From: Rhizobium sp. Q54
Lineage (GTDB): Bacteria; Pseudomonadota; Alphaproteobacteria; SMXS01
Assembly: GCA_945907245.1 (NCBI GenBank)
Contig: CAMDTB010000007.1
Span: 1 to 64,000, forward strand
Length of the DNA: 64,000 bases
Reading direction: 5' to 3'
The translations under genes and the position numbers were made by a program. The notes under the pieces are model-generated. The model was not told the DNA's origin. It did no database searches and saw only the letters and a program-made list of their open reading frames with translations. Shown in pieces: positions 15,321 to 22,921 of the stretch. Numbering within the stretch: position 1 is the stretch's first letter; each line of letters opens with the position of its first letter.

Positions 15321-16707
15321 AGCCGATCCTCCCCCAGTGCGTCTCCGCCGCCAGCAGGTCCAGCCTGCCTGCCGACCAGATTGCCGCCGCCCGGTGCAGA
15401 TCGGTGGCGCGCGCCAACGCTCCCGGATCGCCGGCGAGCGGGAGCACCGTATCGCCGCCGCGCCACCACAGACGGTCGGCGCCGTCGAGGGCAAGGCGGC
15501 CGGCCGGCAGCAGGACCAGGGTTTCGACTTGCCACGGTTCCTCGGTGGCCTGTCGCTGGACGGCAGCGAGCACGCTGCAAGGTTCAGCGGATTCATCCAC
15601 CGGCCATTTCAGCCTTGCGGCGCCCTCGGCCATCGGCGTGCGGCTGACCAGCAAGGCGCGCATCGGCAGGCGCGCTGGATAGAACGCGATTTCGGCGTGA
15701 AACTGTTCGCCGGCAGAAAAGCTGGACAGCCGCCGGCCGGCGGTCGCCGGGTAGTGATCGACCAGAACCGCGAAACGTGGATCGTTCGAGGTCAGGTTGA
15801 GAAGCCACGTGGTCTGCGACACCAGGCCATCCCGCCTGGTCTCGATACGTTCACCGAGCACCTCCCACGTCGCCATAACTCGTGGAGCAGCCGGATCCTC
15901 GAGTACGGCATCGCGTGATTCCGCGGCAGCGATGCAACGCCTGACCTCGGCATCGCCGGGGCGCGCTCGGTAGGCCCGCGCCAGCAGCACCAGCTTGCCC
16001 AACTCGACGACCGCCGCGCGGACGCGGTCGCCCGTGGGCAGCGCCAGAAGGCGCGACGGCAGTTCATCGAGCCGGCCCGCCAGCACGGGCGCCTTGCCGT
16101 CGACCAGCCGCGCGGCGATACGCCGGCACCGGCCCACGGCGTCATCGACGAACCCTGAAAGCCCGAGACGCAACTGATCCCCGACCCATTGTTCGAGCGC
16201 CTCGAGCGCGTCCAGGATCGCGCGGTCCGTTTCGGCCGCCCGCTTCTGAGCAGCCGCCGCGCGGCGCTCGGCAGCCTTGGGATCCTCGGCCGCCTCCGGT
16301 TCGGCCTGGCGCGCTTCATCGAGGCTCTTGCGCGGCGCCATCGTTCCGTCGGCAGCGTCGGCGGGCTTGCCCGTCTTGCGACGGCGGCCCAGCCAGTCGG
16401 TTACCCACTCGGGAATGTCCGCGGCCGGGAACGGCGCGGCGCTGTCAGCCCGCATCCACATCAGCGCGATGGCGTGCTTGCATGGAAATTTGCGCGATGG
16501 GCAGGTGCATTTGCTGCCCATGTCGCCCAGATCCGCCATGACCCGATAAGGATTGGCGCCGGATCCGGCGCACTCGCCCCAGACGAACTGGCCGTCGTGG
16601 CTGGATCCGATCCCGGACCACTTGGCCGGCTTCATCAAGCCGGCGGCTGCCTTCAACGAAGACTGATCGGGTGCGAGCGCGGCTATGGCATCCGGGTCAA
16701 TCTTCAT
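15310..16707 (-). CDS. SWIM zinc-finger protein (YehQ-like), first gene of the operon
   Basis: A 465-residue protein with a perfect SWIM signature, C67-x-C69-x6-C76-x-H78 (CTCPSRKFPCKH), expected to bind zinc and take part in nucleic-acid or protein binding. An acidic/Ala-rich linker follows (residues about 120-160), then a helical C-terminal half. I place the start at the ATG 16707; a TTG three codons upstream is possible and neither has a strong ribosome site. This is the first of five overlapping or abutting genes (SWIM, DUF5691, MoxR, DUF5682, VWA), an order related to E. coli yehQ/yehLMP. Its promoter must lie in 16708-16841. Confidence 0.88.
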   Translation of the reverse strand: MKIDPDAIAALAPDQSSLKAAAGLMKPAKWSGIGSSHDGQFVWGECAGSGANPYRVMADLGDMGSKCTCPSRKFPCKHAIALMWMRADSAAPFPAADIPEWVTDWLGRRRKTGKPADAADGTMAPRKSLDEARQAEPEAAEDPKAAERRAAAAQKRAAETDRAILDALEALEQWVGDQLRLGLSGFVDDAVGRCRRIAARLVDGKAPVLAGRLDELPSRLLALPTGDRVRAAVVELGKLVLLARAYRARPGDAEVRRCIAAAESRDAVLEDPAAPRVMATWEVLGERIETRRDGLVSQTTWLLNLTSNDPRFAVLVDHYPATAGRRLSSFSAGEQFHAEIAFYPARLPMRALLVSRTPMAEGAARLKWPVDESAEPCSVLAAVQRQATEEPWQVETLVLLPAGRLALDGADRLWWRGGDTVLPLAGDPGALARATDLHRAAAIWSAGRLDLLAAETHWGRIGCDG

Positions 16708-16841
16708 GGCGTCCAATAAGGGTCTCGAAACGGAATGAGGAGATTATTGCAAGCGGCCAATGCGATCCAGCCGGCTTGCACATCCACTGGAAACACGGCG
16801 CGCTTGTCACTATCGTCCGGCAGAACCGACAGGAGAATACC

Positions 16842-17156
16842 ATGGAAATCGACGTGCTGAAGCTGAAGGAAATGCGCGACGGCGGCGAGAGCGTCACCTT
16901 GCTCGACGTGCGCGAGCCGCACGAGGTCGCCATCTGCAACGTCGCCGGCTCGGTCGACATTCCGATGCAGCAAGTGCCGCAGCGCCTGTCGGAGCTGCCC
17001 AGGGAAGGCGCCCTCGTTGTCATGTGCCACCATGGCGGGCGCAGCCGCATGGTCACCAACTTCCTGCGCCAGAACGGCTATGGCAACGCGGTCAACCTGG
17101 CGGGCGGCATCGACGCGTGGGCCCAGGCCTGCGAGCCCGGCATGGCACGCTACTGA
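16842..17156 (+). CDS. Rhodanese domain protein
   Basis: A 104-residue single-domain rhodanese. The active-site loop is C62HHGGRS68 and the domain opens with the LLDVREPHEV motif at 20-29. The C-terminal NLAGGIDAWA is also typical. Such proteins carry sulfane sulfur on the Cys in sulfur-transfer or detoxification reactions. The loop sequence resembles GlpE- and PspE-type small rhodaneses; there is no signal peptide, so it is cytoplasmic. The ATG at 16842 follows AGGAG. It diverges from the SWIM operon, and no sulfur-metabolism genes flank it. Confidence 0.88.
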   Translation: MEIDVLKLKEMRDGGESVTLLDVREPHEVAICNVAGSVDIPMQQVPQRLSELPREGALVVMCHHGGRSRMVTNFLRQNGYGNAVNLAGGIDAWAQACEPGMARY

Positions 17157-17207
17157 TCGATCTCGGCGGCGGCCAACGCCGAGAGGCGTCGAACATCCGC
17201 GCCGGCG

Positions 17208-17996
17208 TCACCGGCCGCCCGAGACCATGATGCACTCGCCGGTGATCCATTCGGCTGCGGGCGACGCCAGGTAGAGCGCCGCCGCGGCGATGTCGTCCGG
17301 CCGGCCGATCCGGCCAACCGGCGCGGCGAAGGGCTGGAACGCCTGCAGTCCCTCCGGCGTCAGGTCGGTCAGCCCTAGGCGCACGGCCGCATGCGCCTTC
17401 AGGTAGTCGGTCTCGACCACGCCCGGCGCGATGCAGTTCACCGTGATCCTGCGCGGCCCCAGCTCCACCGCCATGGTCTTCGTCATGGCGACGATGCCGG
17501 CGTTGCCCGCGGCGTAGGCGCCGCTCCCCGGCGTCGCCGAGACGACGGCGCGCGACACCACGTTGATGATCCGTCCTCCTTCGCCCATGCGTCTTGCCGC
17601 CTGGCTCGAGCCCCAGAACTTGTGGCGCATGTTGTGGGCAAGCAGCTCGTCCCACTTCTCCAGCGACATCTCGGCCACCGGATGGGCAAGCCCGTCCGGA
17701 TTGCCGCCCGCGTTGTTGACCATGATGTGCAGCCCGCCCAGCTCGGCGATCACCCGGTCGAGCGCGTCTGGAATGGTGCGCTCCAGCGTGAGGTCGCCGG
17801 TGATCGCCAGCGACCGTCTGCCCATGGCGGCAATCTCTGCCGCCACGGCGTCCACATCGGGCTGGCGGCGCGCCATCACTGCCACGTCGGCGCCGGCTTC
17901 GGCAAAGGCGAGTGCGATGGCCCGGCCGATTCCCCTGCCACCGCCGGTGACCACCGCCACCTTGCCGGCAAGGCTGAATTTCTCGTATACGCCCAT
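17208..17996 (-). CDS. SDR family protein lacking the catalytic lysine
   Basis: A 262-residue classical SDR by fold: TGGGRGIG at 18-25, NNAG at 94-97, active-site region Asn122 and Ser148 (VVSRA), Tyr161, and a C-terminal GRIGRPDDIA plus WITGECIMVSGG. The YxxxK motif reads Y161-A-A-G-N165, so the catalytic Lys is Asn. The bases read AAC on the coding strand, so this is not a translation artefact. Either chemistry is altered or the protein is a binding or non-catalytic partner. The ATG at 17996 follows GGGGAGG. It diverges from the Rieske gene at 18133, with a palindrome between them. Confidence 0.85.
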   Translation of the reverse strand: MGVYEKFSLAGKVAVVTGGGRGIGRAIALAFAEAGADVAVMARRQPDVDAVAAEIAAMGRRSLAITGDLTLERTIPDALDRVIAELGGLHIMVNNAGGNPDGLAHPVAEMSLEKWDELLAHNMRHKFWGSSQAARRMGEGGRIINVVSRAVVSATPGSGAYAAGNAGIVAMTKTMAVELGPRRITVNCIAPGVVETDYLKAHAAVRLGLTDLTPEGLQAFQPFAAPVGRIGRPDDIAAAALYLASPAAEWITGECIMVSGGR

Positions 17997-18066
17997 GATG
18001 GATCCTCCCCGCGACAAGCTTAGACCGGCGCGGAAATCTGCGCCATTGCCGAGCCTCCCATCTTAA

Positions 18067-18084
18067 ACTAACATTATTGTCAGT
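18067..18084. promoter_or_regulatory. Imperfect palindrome in SDR/Rieske divergent promoter
   Basis: ACTAACA-TTAT-TGTCAGT pairs six of seven bases per arm and sits in an A/T-rich island 49 bases before the Rieske ATG. It is likely an operator or overlaps the promoters. No TetR gene is adjacent, so the regulator is unknown. Confidence 0.4.
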
Positions 18085-18132
18085 ATTGGCGTGCGACACG
18101 TGCGGCCTTGCTTTCCGAAATGGAGAGAGATC

Positions 18133-19467
18133 ATGGGACTTCCGACCATTCATCCGATGGCGCTCGACGGCGGCGACATTCGCAACGTGCGCGGCGACCC
18201 CATCACCGGCGACCGGTTCTGGTCGAAGGAATTCGCGCAGAAGGAATGGGACCACATGTGGAAGCGCGTCTGGCACATCGCCGGCCGCACCAGCCAGCTG
18301 CAGGAGCCGGGCGACTATGTGATCCACGACTTCATGCACGAGTCGGTGATCTGCGTGATGCAGGACGACCGCTCGATCCGCGCGTTCTACAACGCCTGCC
18401 GCCACCGCGGGCAGCGGCTGGTGTGGGACGACGGCTGCCAGGACGCCTTCACCTGCCCCTATCACGGCTGGGTCTGGGGCAAGGACGGCCTGCTGCTCGA
18501 CGCGCCCGATCCGGAGACGTTCCCGCAAGGCGATCCCGTCCGCACACTACGGCTCAAGGAGCTGCAGTGCGACACCTGGGGCGGCTTCATCTGGTACAGC
18601 ATGGACCCCAACGCGATCCCGCTGCTGGAGTATCTCGCGCCCATTCCCGAGCTGTACAAGAACTGGCCGTGGGAGAAGCTGGTCCGGGTCACCAACCTGA
18701 CCATCGAGATGGAATGCAACTGGAAGTTCGCCAGCGAGAACTTCTCGGAATCCTACCACACCCGCACCGCCCATCCGCAGGTGCCGGCCTGGATCGACCA
18801 GGACCACTGGACCTCGGTGTTCGAGATGTTCCCGATGGGTCACGGCCGCATCGTCCAGCCGGGCCGTCCGTCATTGCGCGACGTGCCGCCGGAAGGCGAG
18901 GCCGCGCCGTTCGACGCCTTTCTGACGCCGTGGGACATCGACCCGTCGAAATACACGTCCTACGAGGACAAGGTGAACCGGGGCTACAAGGACCTGATCG
19001 AGGCCAAGAAGCGCCTGTGGCGCGAGAAGGGCTATCTGCACTACGAGAACCTGGTCGACGGCGAACTGGTCGACAGCCCGCACAACGTGGTGTTCCCCAA
19101 CGTGACCCTGTCGGTGCTGCCCGACGACGTGATCTTCTTCCGCACCGAGCCGCACCCGGACAATCCCGAGAAGTGCACTTTCGACCTTTGGCACATGGTG
19201 TTCCCGGTCGAGGGCGTCACCAATGTCGAGACCATGCACGGACCGCGCAAGGTCGAGGACGCAGCCTATGAACGCCGGGCCTTCGACCGCGGCCGCGGCG
19301 TGCCCGAGATGCATGGCCAGATCGTGTTCCAGGACCTGAGCCTGGCCGAGGGGCAGCAGCGCGGCTGGCGCTCGCAGGGCTACGAGGACGCCTACCTGTC
19401 CAGTCAGGAAGTCCGGGTCCGCCGCTGGCACGAGGTGCTGAACGACTATCTGGAAGGACGGCGGTAA
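18133..19467 (+). CDS. Rieske non-haem iron oxygenase, alpha subunit
   Basis: A 444-residue oxygenase. Rieske ligands are C89-x-H91 (YNACRHRGQR) and C108-x2-H111 (TCPYHGW). The mononuclear His pair is H209 and H214 in ESYHTRTAH; the bridging residue at -3 is Glu206. TGGAGAGAG precedes the ATG at 18133. Two EthD-like genes follow on the same strand (gaps 109 and 10 bases), suggesting one transcription unit. No electron-transfer partner is encoded nearby. It is clearly distinct from the tandem triplet at 34.6-38.7 kb: the spacing between the Rieske halves is 16 rather than 22 residues. Confidence 0.93.
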   Translation: MGLPTIHPMALDGGDIRNVRGDPITGDRFWSKEFAQKEWDHMWKRVWHIAGRTSQLQEPGDYVIHDFMHESVICVMQDDRSIRAFYNACRHRGQRLVWDDGCQDAFTCPYHGWVWGKDGLLLDAPDPETFPQGDPVRTLRLKELQCDTWGGFIWYSMDPNAIPLLEYLAPIPELYKNWPWEKLVRVTNLTIEMECNWKFASENFSESYHTRTAHPQVPAWIDQDHWTSVFEMFPMGHGRIVQPGRPSLRDVPPEGEAAPFDAFLTPWDIDPSKYTSYEDKVNRGYKDLIEAKKRLWREKGYLHYENLVDGELVDSPHNVVFPNVTLSVLPDDVIFFRTEPHPDNPEKCTFDLWHMVFPVEGVTNVETMHGPRKVEDAAYERRAFDRGRGVPEMHGQIVFQDLSLAEGQQRGWRSQGYEDAYLSSQEVRVRRWHEVLNDYLEGRR

Positions 19468-19576
19468 CGGTTAAGGGAATCAGTCCTTCCAAGTCTCGGT
19501 CGGCGCCGCCCGGGAACACGTCCGGGGTGACAACTGGCGAAGGGCATGAAATGATCCCCGGCGGGGAGACACCGCC

Positions 19577-20449
19577 ATGTTCAAGGTTTTCGCTTTTCTC
19601 AAGCGCAACGTCCGGCTGACGCACGACGAATACCGGGCGGGGCACATCGGCTACCATTCCGGCCATTCGCGGCGCATGAAGGGCATGCGCGGCTATTGCG
19701 TGAACGTCTGGGCCAACCGCGACCTGAAGCAGGCGCTGGGGACGTTGCACGACCAGATCGTCCGCGGCGCGCCGGCCGGCTTCCTCGACCAGTGGGACGG
19801 CTTCCCCTGCGTCCATTTCGACAGCAACGCCACCTGGATCGGCTCGAGCGAACCGGAGAAGACCCGCGCCACCGCCGAGGGCCTGGCCGTCGATCCGGAC
19901 CGCACCCCCGACGACGGACCGTACCTGTTCGACGAAATCCCGGACTCGGGCGGCGACTTCCGCTCGCACCATCTGCGCATGGACGAGCACGTCATGCTGC
20001 CGGTCGAGCGGGTGGAGTACAAGCAGACCAAGCTGGTTCAGTTCTTCCGCCGGAATCCCGCCGTTCCCGAGAATGCCTTCCGCGCCGGCGTGCTGACCCG
20101 GCACGCCCCGCTCGCCGCGAAGATGAAGGGCCTGAACGGCTACATCGCCAATTTCCGCGACCCGGACCAGGAAGCCGCCATCCGCGGCTTCTACCCCGAT
20201 GGCAGCTGGCGTTTCAGCGCCGAGGGCCGCGCCTTCAGCGAGGCGTTCTGCTCGCTGTGGGACGGCGCCAACGAGCTGTGGTTCGACAGCCTCGACGCAT
20301 TCAAGGCCGCTCGCACCGACCCGGACATCGCCCCCGAGATGGACGCCCTGGAGCGCCACCTGTTCGAGGCGGTCTGGCTGGTGGAAGTGGACGAGAGCGT
20401 GATCGTCATGCCGAACCGGGACCCCGCGCCCGCTTTCTATTACCGGTAG
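19577..20449 (+). CDS. Two-domain EthD-like (dimeric alpha/beta-barrel) protein
   Basis: A 290-residue protein made of two similar halves. The first starts MFKVFAFLKRNVRLTHDEYR and contains MKGMRGYCVNVW; the second starts KLVQFFRRNPAVPENAFRAG and contains MKGLNGYIANFRD. Each half ends with a WxxF/ELWFD segment and a DEHV/DESV strand. EthD proteins are normally about 100-residue homodimers of the ABM-like fold; this appears to be a fused pseudo-dimer. Family members act near oxygenase or P450 systems, often with unknown chemistry. The gene follows the Rieske oxygenase and is 10 bases before a paralogue at 20460. Confidence 0.8.
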   Translation: MFKVFAFLKRNVRLTHDEYRAGHIGYHSGHSRRMKGMRGYCVNVWANRDLKQALGTLHDQIVRGAPAGFLDQWDGFPCVHFDSNATWIGSSEPEKTRATAEGLAVDPDRTPDDGPYLFDEIPDSGGDFRSHHLRMDEHVMLPVERVEYKQTKLVQFFRRNPAVPENAFRAGVLTRHAPLAAKMKGLNGYIANFRDPDQEAAIRGFYPDGSWRFSAEGRAFSEAFCSLWDGANELWFDSLDAFKAARTDPDIAPEMDALERHLFEAVWLVEVDESVIVMPNRDPAPAFYYR

Positions 20450-20459
20450 GAGAACGGGG

Positions 20460-21308
20460 ATGCTGAAGGTCTTCGGCTTCGTCCGCCGCAACGCCAAACT
20501 CACCCACGACGAGTACCGCGCGGCCCATGTGGGCTACCACAATTCCTATGGTCGCCGCCTTCCCGGCATCCGCGGCTACATCCTCAATGTCTGGTCCAAC
20601 ACGCCGGTGAGCGAGCGCCTGGGACCGTTGGCCGCCCGCATCACCCGGAACGAGCCCGCCGGCTTCGACGCGATGACCGACGGCTGGGGCCAGCTGATGT
20701 TCGACGACCTGACCGAGTATCTGGCCGGCAAGAGCCCGTCCCGCGACCGCGCCGGGCCGAACGGTCTCGCCGACGATCCCAAGGTGGGCGACGTCGGCGG
20801 CGACGGCGACTACCTCTATGACGGCTCGCCGTTCCAGTTCCACATCGACGAGCATGTGGCCAAGCCGGTGCGCCGGCCGGAGAGAAAATCGTTCAAGCTG
20901 GTGCAGCTCGGCAAGCGCCCGGACGGCATGTCGCCCGAGGAATTCCGCGCCATATGGACCGGCCGCTACGCGGCGCATATCAACACCATCCCTGGACTGC
21001 GCGGCCATATCGTGAATTTCCGCACCGGGCTCGACGCCATGACCGGCTTCTTCCCGCCCAGCTCGGAAGCCTTCACCGAAGCGGGCGCCGTTCGCCGCCA
21101 GACGTTCTTCGACACCTTCGACGGCATCGCCGAGCTGTGGTTCGACCGGCCCGAGCAGTTCATCGCCGGCCGCGCCGATCCGACGCTCGGCCAGAAGCTC
21201 GACGCGCTGGAGCGGAAACTGTTCGCCAGCGTGTTCTACCGCGAGGTGGACGAGACCATCGCCGTCCTGCCCAACCGGGCTCCGGCGCCGGATTTCTATT
21301 ACCGCTAG
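20460..21308 (+). CDS. Two-domain EthD-like protein, paralogue
   Basis: A 282-residue protein with the same two-half design as its neighbour: MLKVFGFVRRNAKLTHDEYR with LPGIRGYILNVW in half one, and SFKLVQLGKRPDGMSPEEFR with IPGLRGHIVNFRT in half two. GWGQLMFDDL and GIAELWFDRP are equivalent segments of the two halves. The ending NRAPAPDFYYR almost repeats the ending of the preceding protein. AGGAGAACGGGG before the ATG gives strong translation 10 bases after the upstream stop. It is closer to the third copy at 22922 than to the one at 19577 by eye. No reaction can be assigned. Confidence 0.8.
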   Translation: MLKVFGFVRRNAKLTHDEYRAAHVGYHNSYGRRLPGIRGYILNVWSNTPVSERLGPLAARITRNEPAGFDAMTDGWGQLMFDDLTEYLAGKSPSRDRAGPNGLADDPKVGDVGGDGDYLYDGSPFQFHIDEHVAKPVRRPERKSFKLVQLGKRPDGMSPEEFRAIWTGRYAAHINTIPGLRGHIVNFRTGLDAMTGFFPPSSEAFTEAGAVRRQTFFDTFDGIAELWFDRPEQFIAGRADPTLGQKLDALERKLFASVFYREVDETIAVLPNRAPAPDFYYR

Positions 21309-21446
21309 GCACGCCGCCGCTTTCCGCCGCCCGCCATCCCGTGCCCGACACCAGCAAGGGCACAGTCAAGACTGACTTTCACGAAATCGTTATGGTCGGG
21401 TAAGGGGATACTCACGTATCCTGTGATGGGCAAACAGGAGGAACAG

Positions 21447-21998
21447 ATGCGCAAGACAATCGTGGCGGGGCTCATGGCGTCGCTCGTCATGGCCGGCATG
21501 GGGAGCGCTCCGGCGCACGCCCAGTACGGCCCGCGAGACGCCAAGCAGATGTGCAAGCAGGCCGTCCGTGACCGGGGCGCCTACGACACCAGCGGCGTCA
21601 ACGTCGATTCGCTGGGTGGCAGCAAATACAACGTGACCGGTTACGCGCAGCGCCGCGGCGGCAGTTCCTGGTTCACCTGCCGGGTGAACAATGGCGATGT
21701 GCGCCGGGTCGACATCGACAACTGGGGCGGCGGCAGCAGCGGCAACAACAGCGGCGCCTCGACCGCGGCGGCCGTTGTCGGCACGGCGATCGTAATCGGC
21801 GCCATCGCGGCGGCTGCATCGTCGGACAAGCGCCACAGCGACTACGACCGCTACGACGAGTACCGCCACGGCACCCGCCCGAACTACGACCAGTATAGTC
21901 CCGCGCCCGGCGTGGTCTGCTACCGCTGGCAGCGCACCTGCTACAAGGACGGCAAGGGCTACGCGCCCAACTGGACCGCCCGCGAGTTCGGTTATTGA
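21447..21998 (+). CDS. Secreted protein of unknown function with C-terminal Cys pair
   Basis: A 183-residue protein with a signal peptide (MRKTIVAGLMASLVMAGMGS, likely cut after AHA at residue 25). The mature part has a small domain around KYNVTGYAQRRGGSSWFTCR, then a Gly/Ser/Asn linker, a hydrophobic Ala-rich stretch (AAAVVGTAIVIGAIAAAA) that may span the inner membrane, and a Tyr/Asp/Arg-rich tail ending VVCYRWQRTCYKDGKGY. The ATG at 21447 follows AGGAGG; an upstream ATG at 21426 lacks such a site. It is followed at once by another exported protein. I do not recognise a family with a defined role. Confidence 0.75.
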   Translation: MRKTIVAGLMASLVMAGMGSAPAHAQYGPRDAKQMCKQAVRDRGAYDTSGVNVDSLGGSKYNVTGYAQRRGGSSWFTCRVNNGDVRRVDIDNWGGGSSGNNSGASTAAAVVGTAIVIGAIAAAASSDKRHSDYDRYDEYRHGTRPNYDQYSPAPGVVCYRWQRTCYKDGKGYAPNWTAREFGY

Positions 21999-22009
21999 GG
22001 GGAATGGCG

Positions 22010-22474
22010 ATGAAACCGACGATCCGTACCGCGGCAGCCGCCGCGCTCCTGCTCGCGTCCCCGCTGCTGGCCGCGGCGCCCGCCGCCGCCCAGCCCCGCG
22101 AGGAAGCCGCATGGAAATGGCTGGACCAGGCCATGGCGCCGACCCTGAACCATGAGCAGCGCGCCAAGCTGCTCTGGGCCGCCTACAACAACGCCGCCGG
22201 CTCGCTGTGCCATGAGGTGACGGTGGACGACGCCAAGCTCGGCGCCATTCTGGCGTCCCTGCTGCCGACCGCCGCCGACAATGCGACGGCTGAGCAGACC
22301 CGCCACCTGGAAGGCTCCGTGCTGGTGCATCTGGGCGCGGCCACCGGCATTTTCGCCGCCGAGAACGCGGACAACCTGACCGAGTTCTGCGCCGAAGCCG
22401 TCGCCCTGCGCGACGCCCCCGATGGCACAAGCCTGTTCCTGCCCAAGGAAGAGCTGGAGCCCGCGAAGAAATAG
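22010..22474 (+). CDS. Small exported protein of unknown function
   Basis: A 154-residue protein starting MKPTIRTAAAAALLLASPLL with a clear signal peptide cut near AAAQP. The mature part is helical, has two cysteines (SLCHEV and EFCAEA) that could form a disulfide, and ends PKEELEPAKK. GAGGGGA is well spaced for the ATG at 22010, less so for the one at 22004. It begins 11 bases after the previous secreted-protein gene, so the two form a unit placed between EthD-like genes. No family is recognised. Confidence 0.7.
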   Translation: MKPTIRTAAAAALLLASPLLAAAPAAAQPREEAAWKWLDQAMAPTLNHEQRAKLLWAAYNNAAGSLCHEVTVDDAKLGAILASLLPTAADNATAEQTRHLEGSVLVHLGAATGIFAAENADNLTEFCAEAVALRDAPDGTSLFLPKEELEPAKK

Positions 22475-22513
22475 CGGGATCCTTCCCTCTCGAATTCGAA
22501 CCACAACACTTGG

Positions 22514-22548
22514 CGCTTCCCTTCTCCCGTCGCGGGAGAGGGGAAGCG
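22514..22548. terminator. Hairpin after the secreted-protein pair
   Basis: CGCTTCCCTTCTCCCG and CGGGAGAGGGGAAGCG pair around a three-base loop with one mismatched pair of bases. It lies 40 bases after the stop of the exported-protein gene. It could be a terminator or a relative of the CTTCTCCCC repeats at 5.3 kb. Confidence 0.55.
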
Positions 22549-22628
22549 TCAGTATTGCCACGTCCGGGACGCACGAAAGACTCGCGCCACGCCAGCGCGG
22601 CGCGCTCGCACCCTCGGTCGAAAAGATG

Positions 22629-22718
22629 CTATGCCGTGAGCGACGGCCCCCAGATCAGCAGGGCGGACAGTGTCGCAATCAGGGCGGTGGCGATGGCCAC
22701 CATGACAATCGGACGCAT
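22629..22718 (-). CDS. Predicted 29-residue single-span membrane peptide
   Basis: An ATG at 22718 preceded by GGGAGAAG opens a 29-codon frame whose product begins MRPIVMVAIATALIATLSAL and ends LIWGPSLTA. A positively charged N-terminus followed by about 22 hydrophobic residues is a standard single membrane span. The frame fits a real small protein, but short frames are easily produced by chance and conservation is needed. It lies on the minus strand in the 447-base gap between the exported-protein gene and the third EthD-like gene; apart from the hairpin at 22514 I see nothing else there. Confidence 0.45.
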   Translation of the reverse strand: MRPIVMVAIATALIATLSALLIWGPSLTA

Positions 22719-22921
22719 CGGACTTCTCCCGTTTCCAGGCTCCCCAGCCTGTATTCGCTCGTCAGTCCGCGGCACCCTCTCCCCAGGCATACGTTGCGAC
22801 TGCTTGCAGATGCATGGGATTATCGCCCATTCCCGGCGGCGGGACAAGAAAAACCGTCACCCGTGCTTGAAATCCGCTAGGGTCTTGGTCCGTTCACACG
22901 CCACGCCGCGAGGACCTGCCG

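Noticed and set aside
15321-15596. N-terminal extension of DUF5691
   Set aside because: Arg/Cys/Pro-rich and overlapping the SWIM gene in another frame; the GTG at 15320 has GGGGGAGG before it.
19556-19568. CCCCGGCGGGGAG before the first EthD gene as another REP copy
   Set aside because: Only half of the repeat matches and it serves as the ribosome-site region of the EthD gene.
22514-22548. Third copy of the 5.3 kb REP element
   Set aside because: Similar CTTCTCCC core but different arms and no CCTCATCC flanks; treated as a hairpin.
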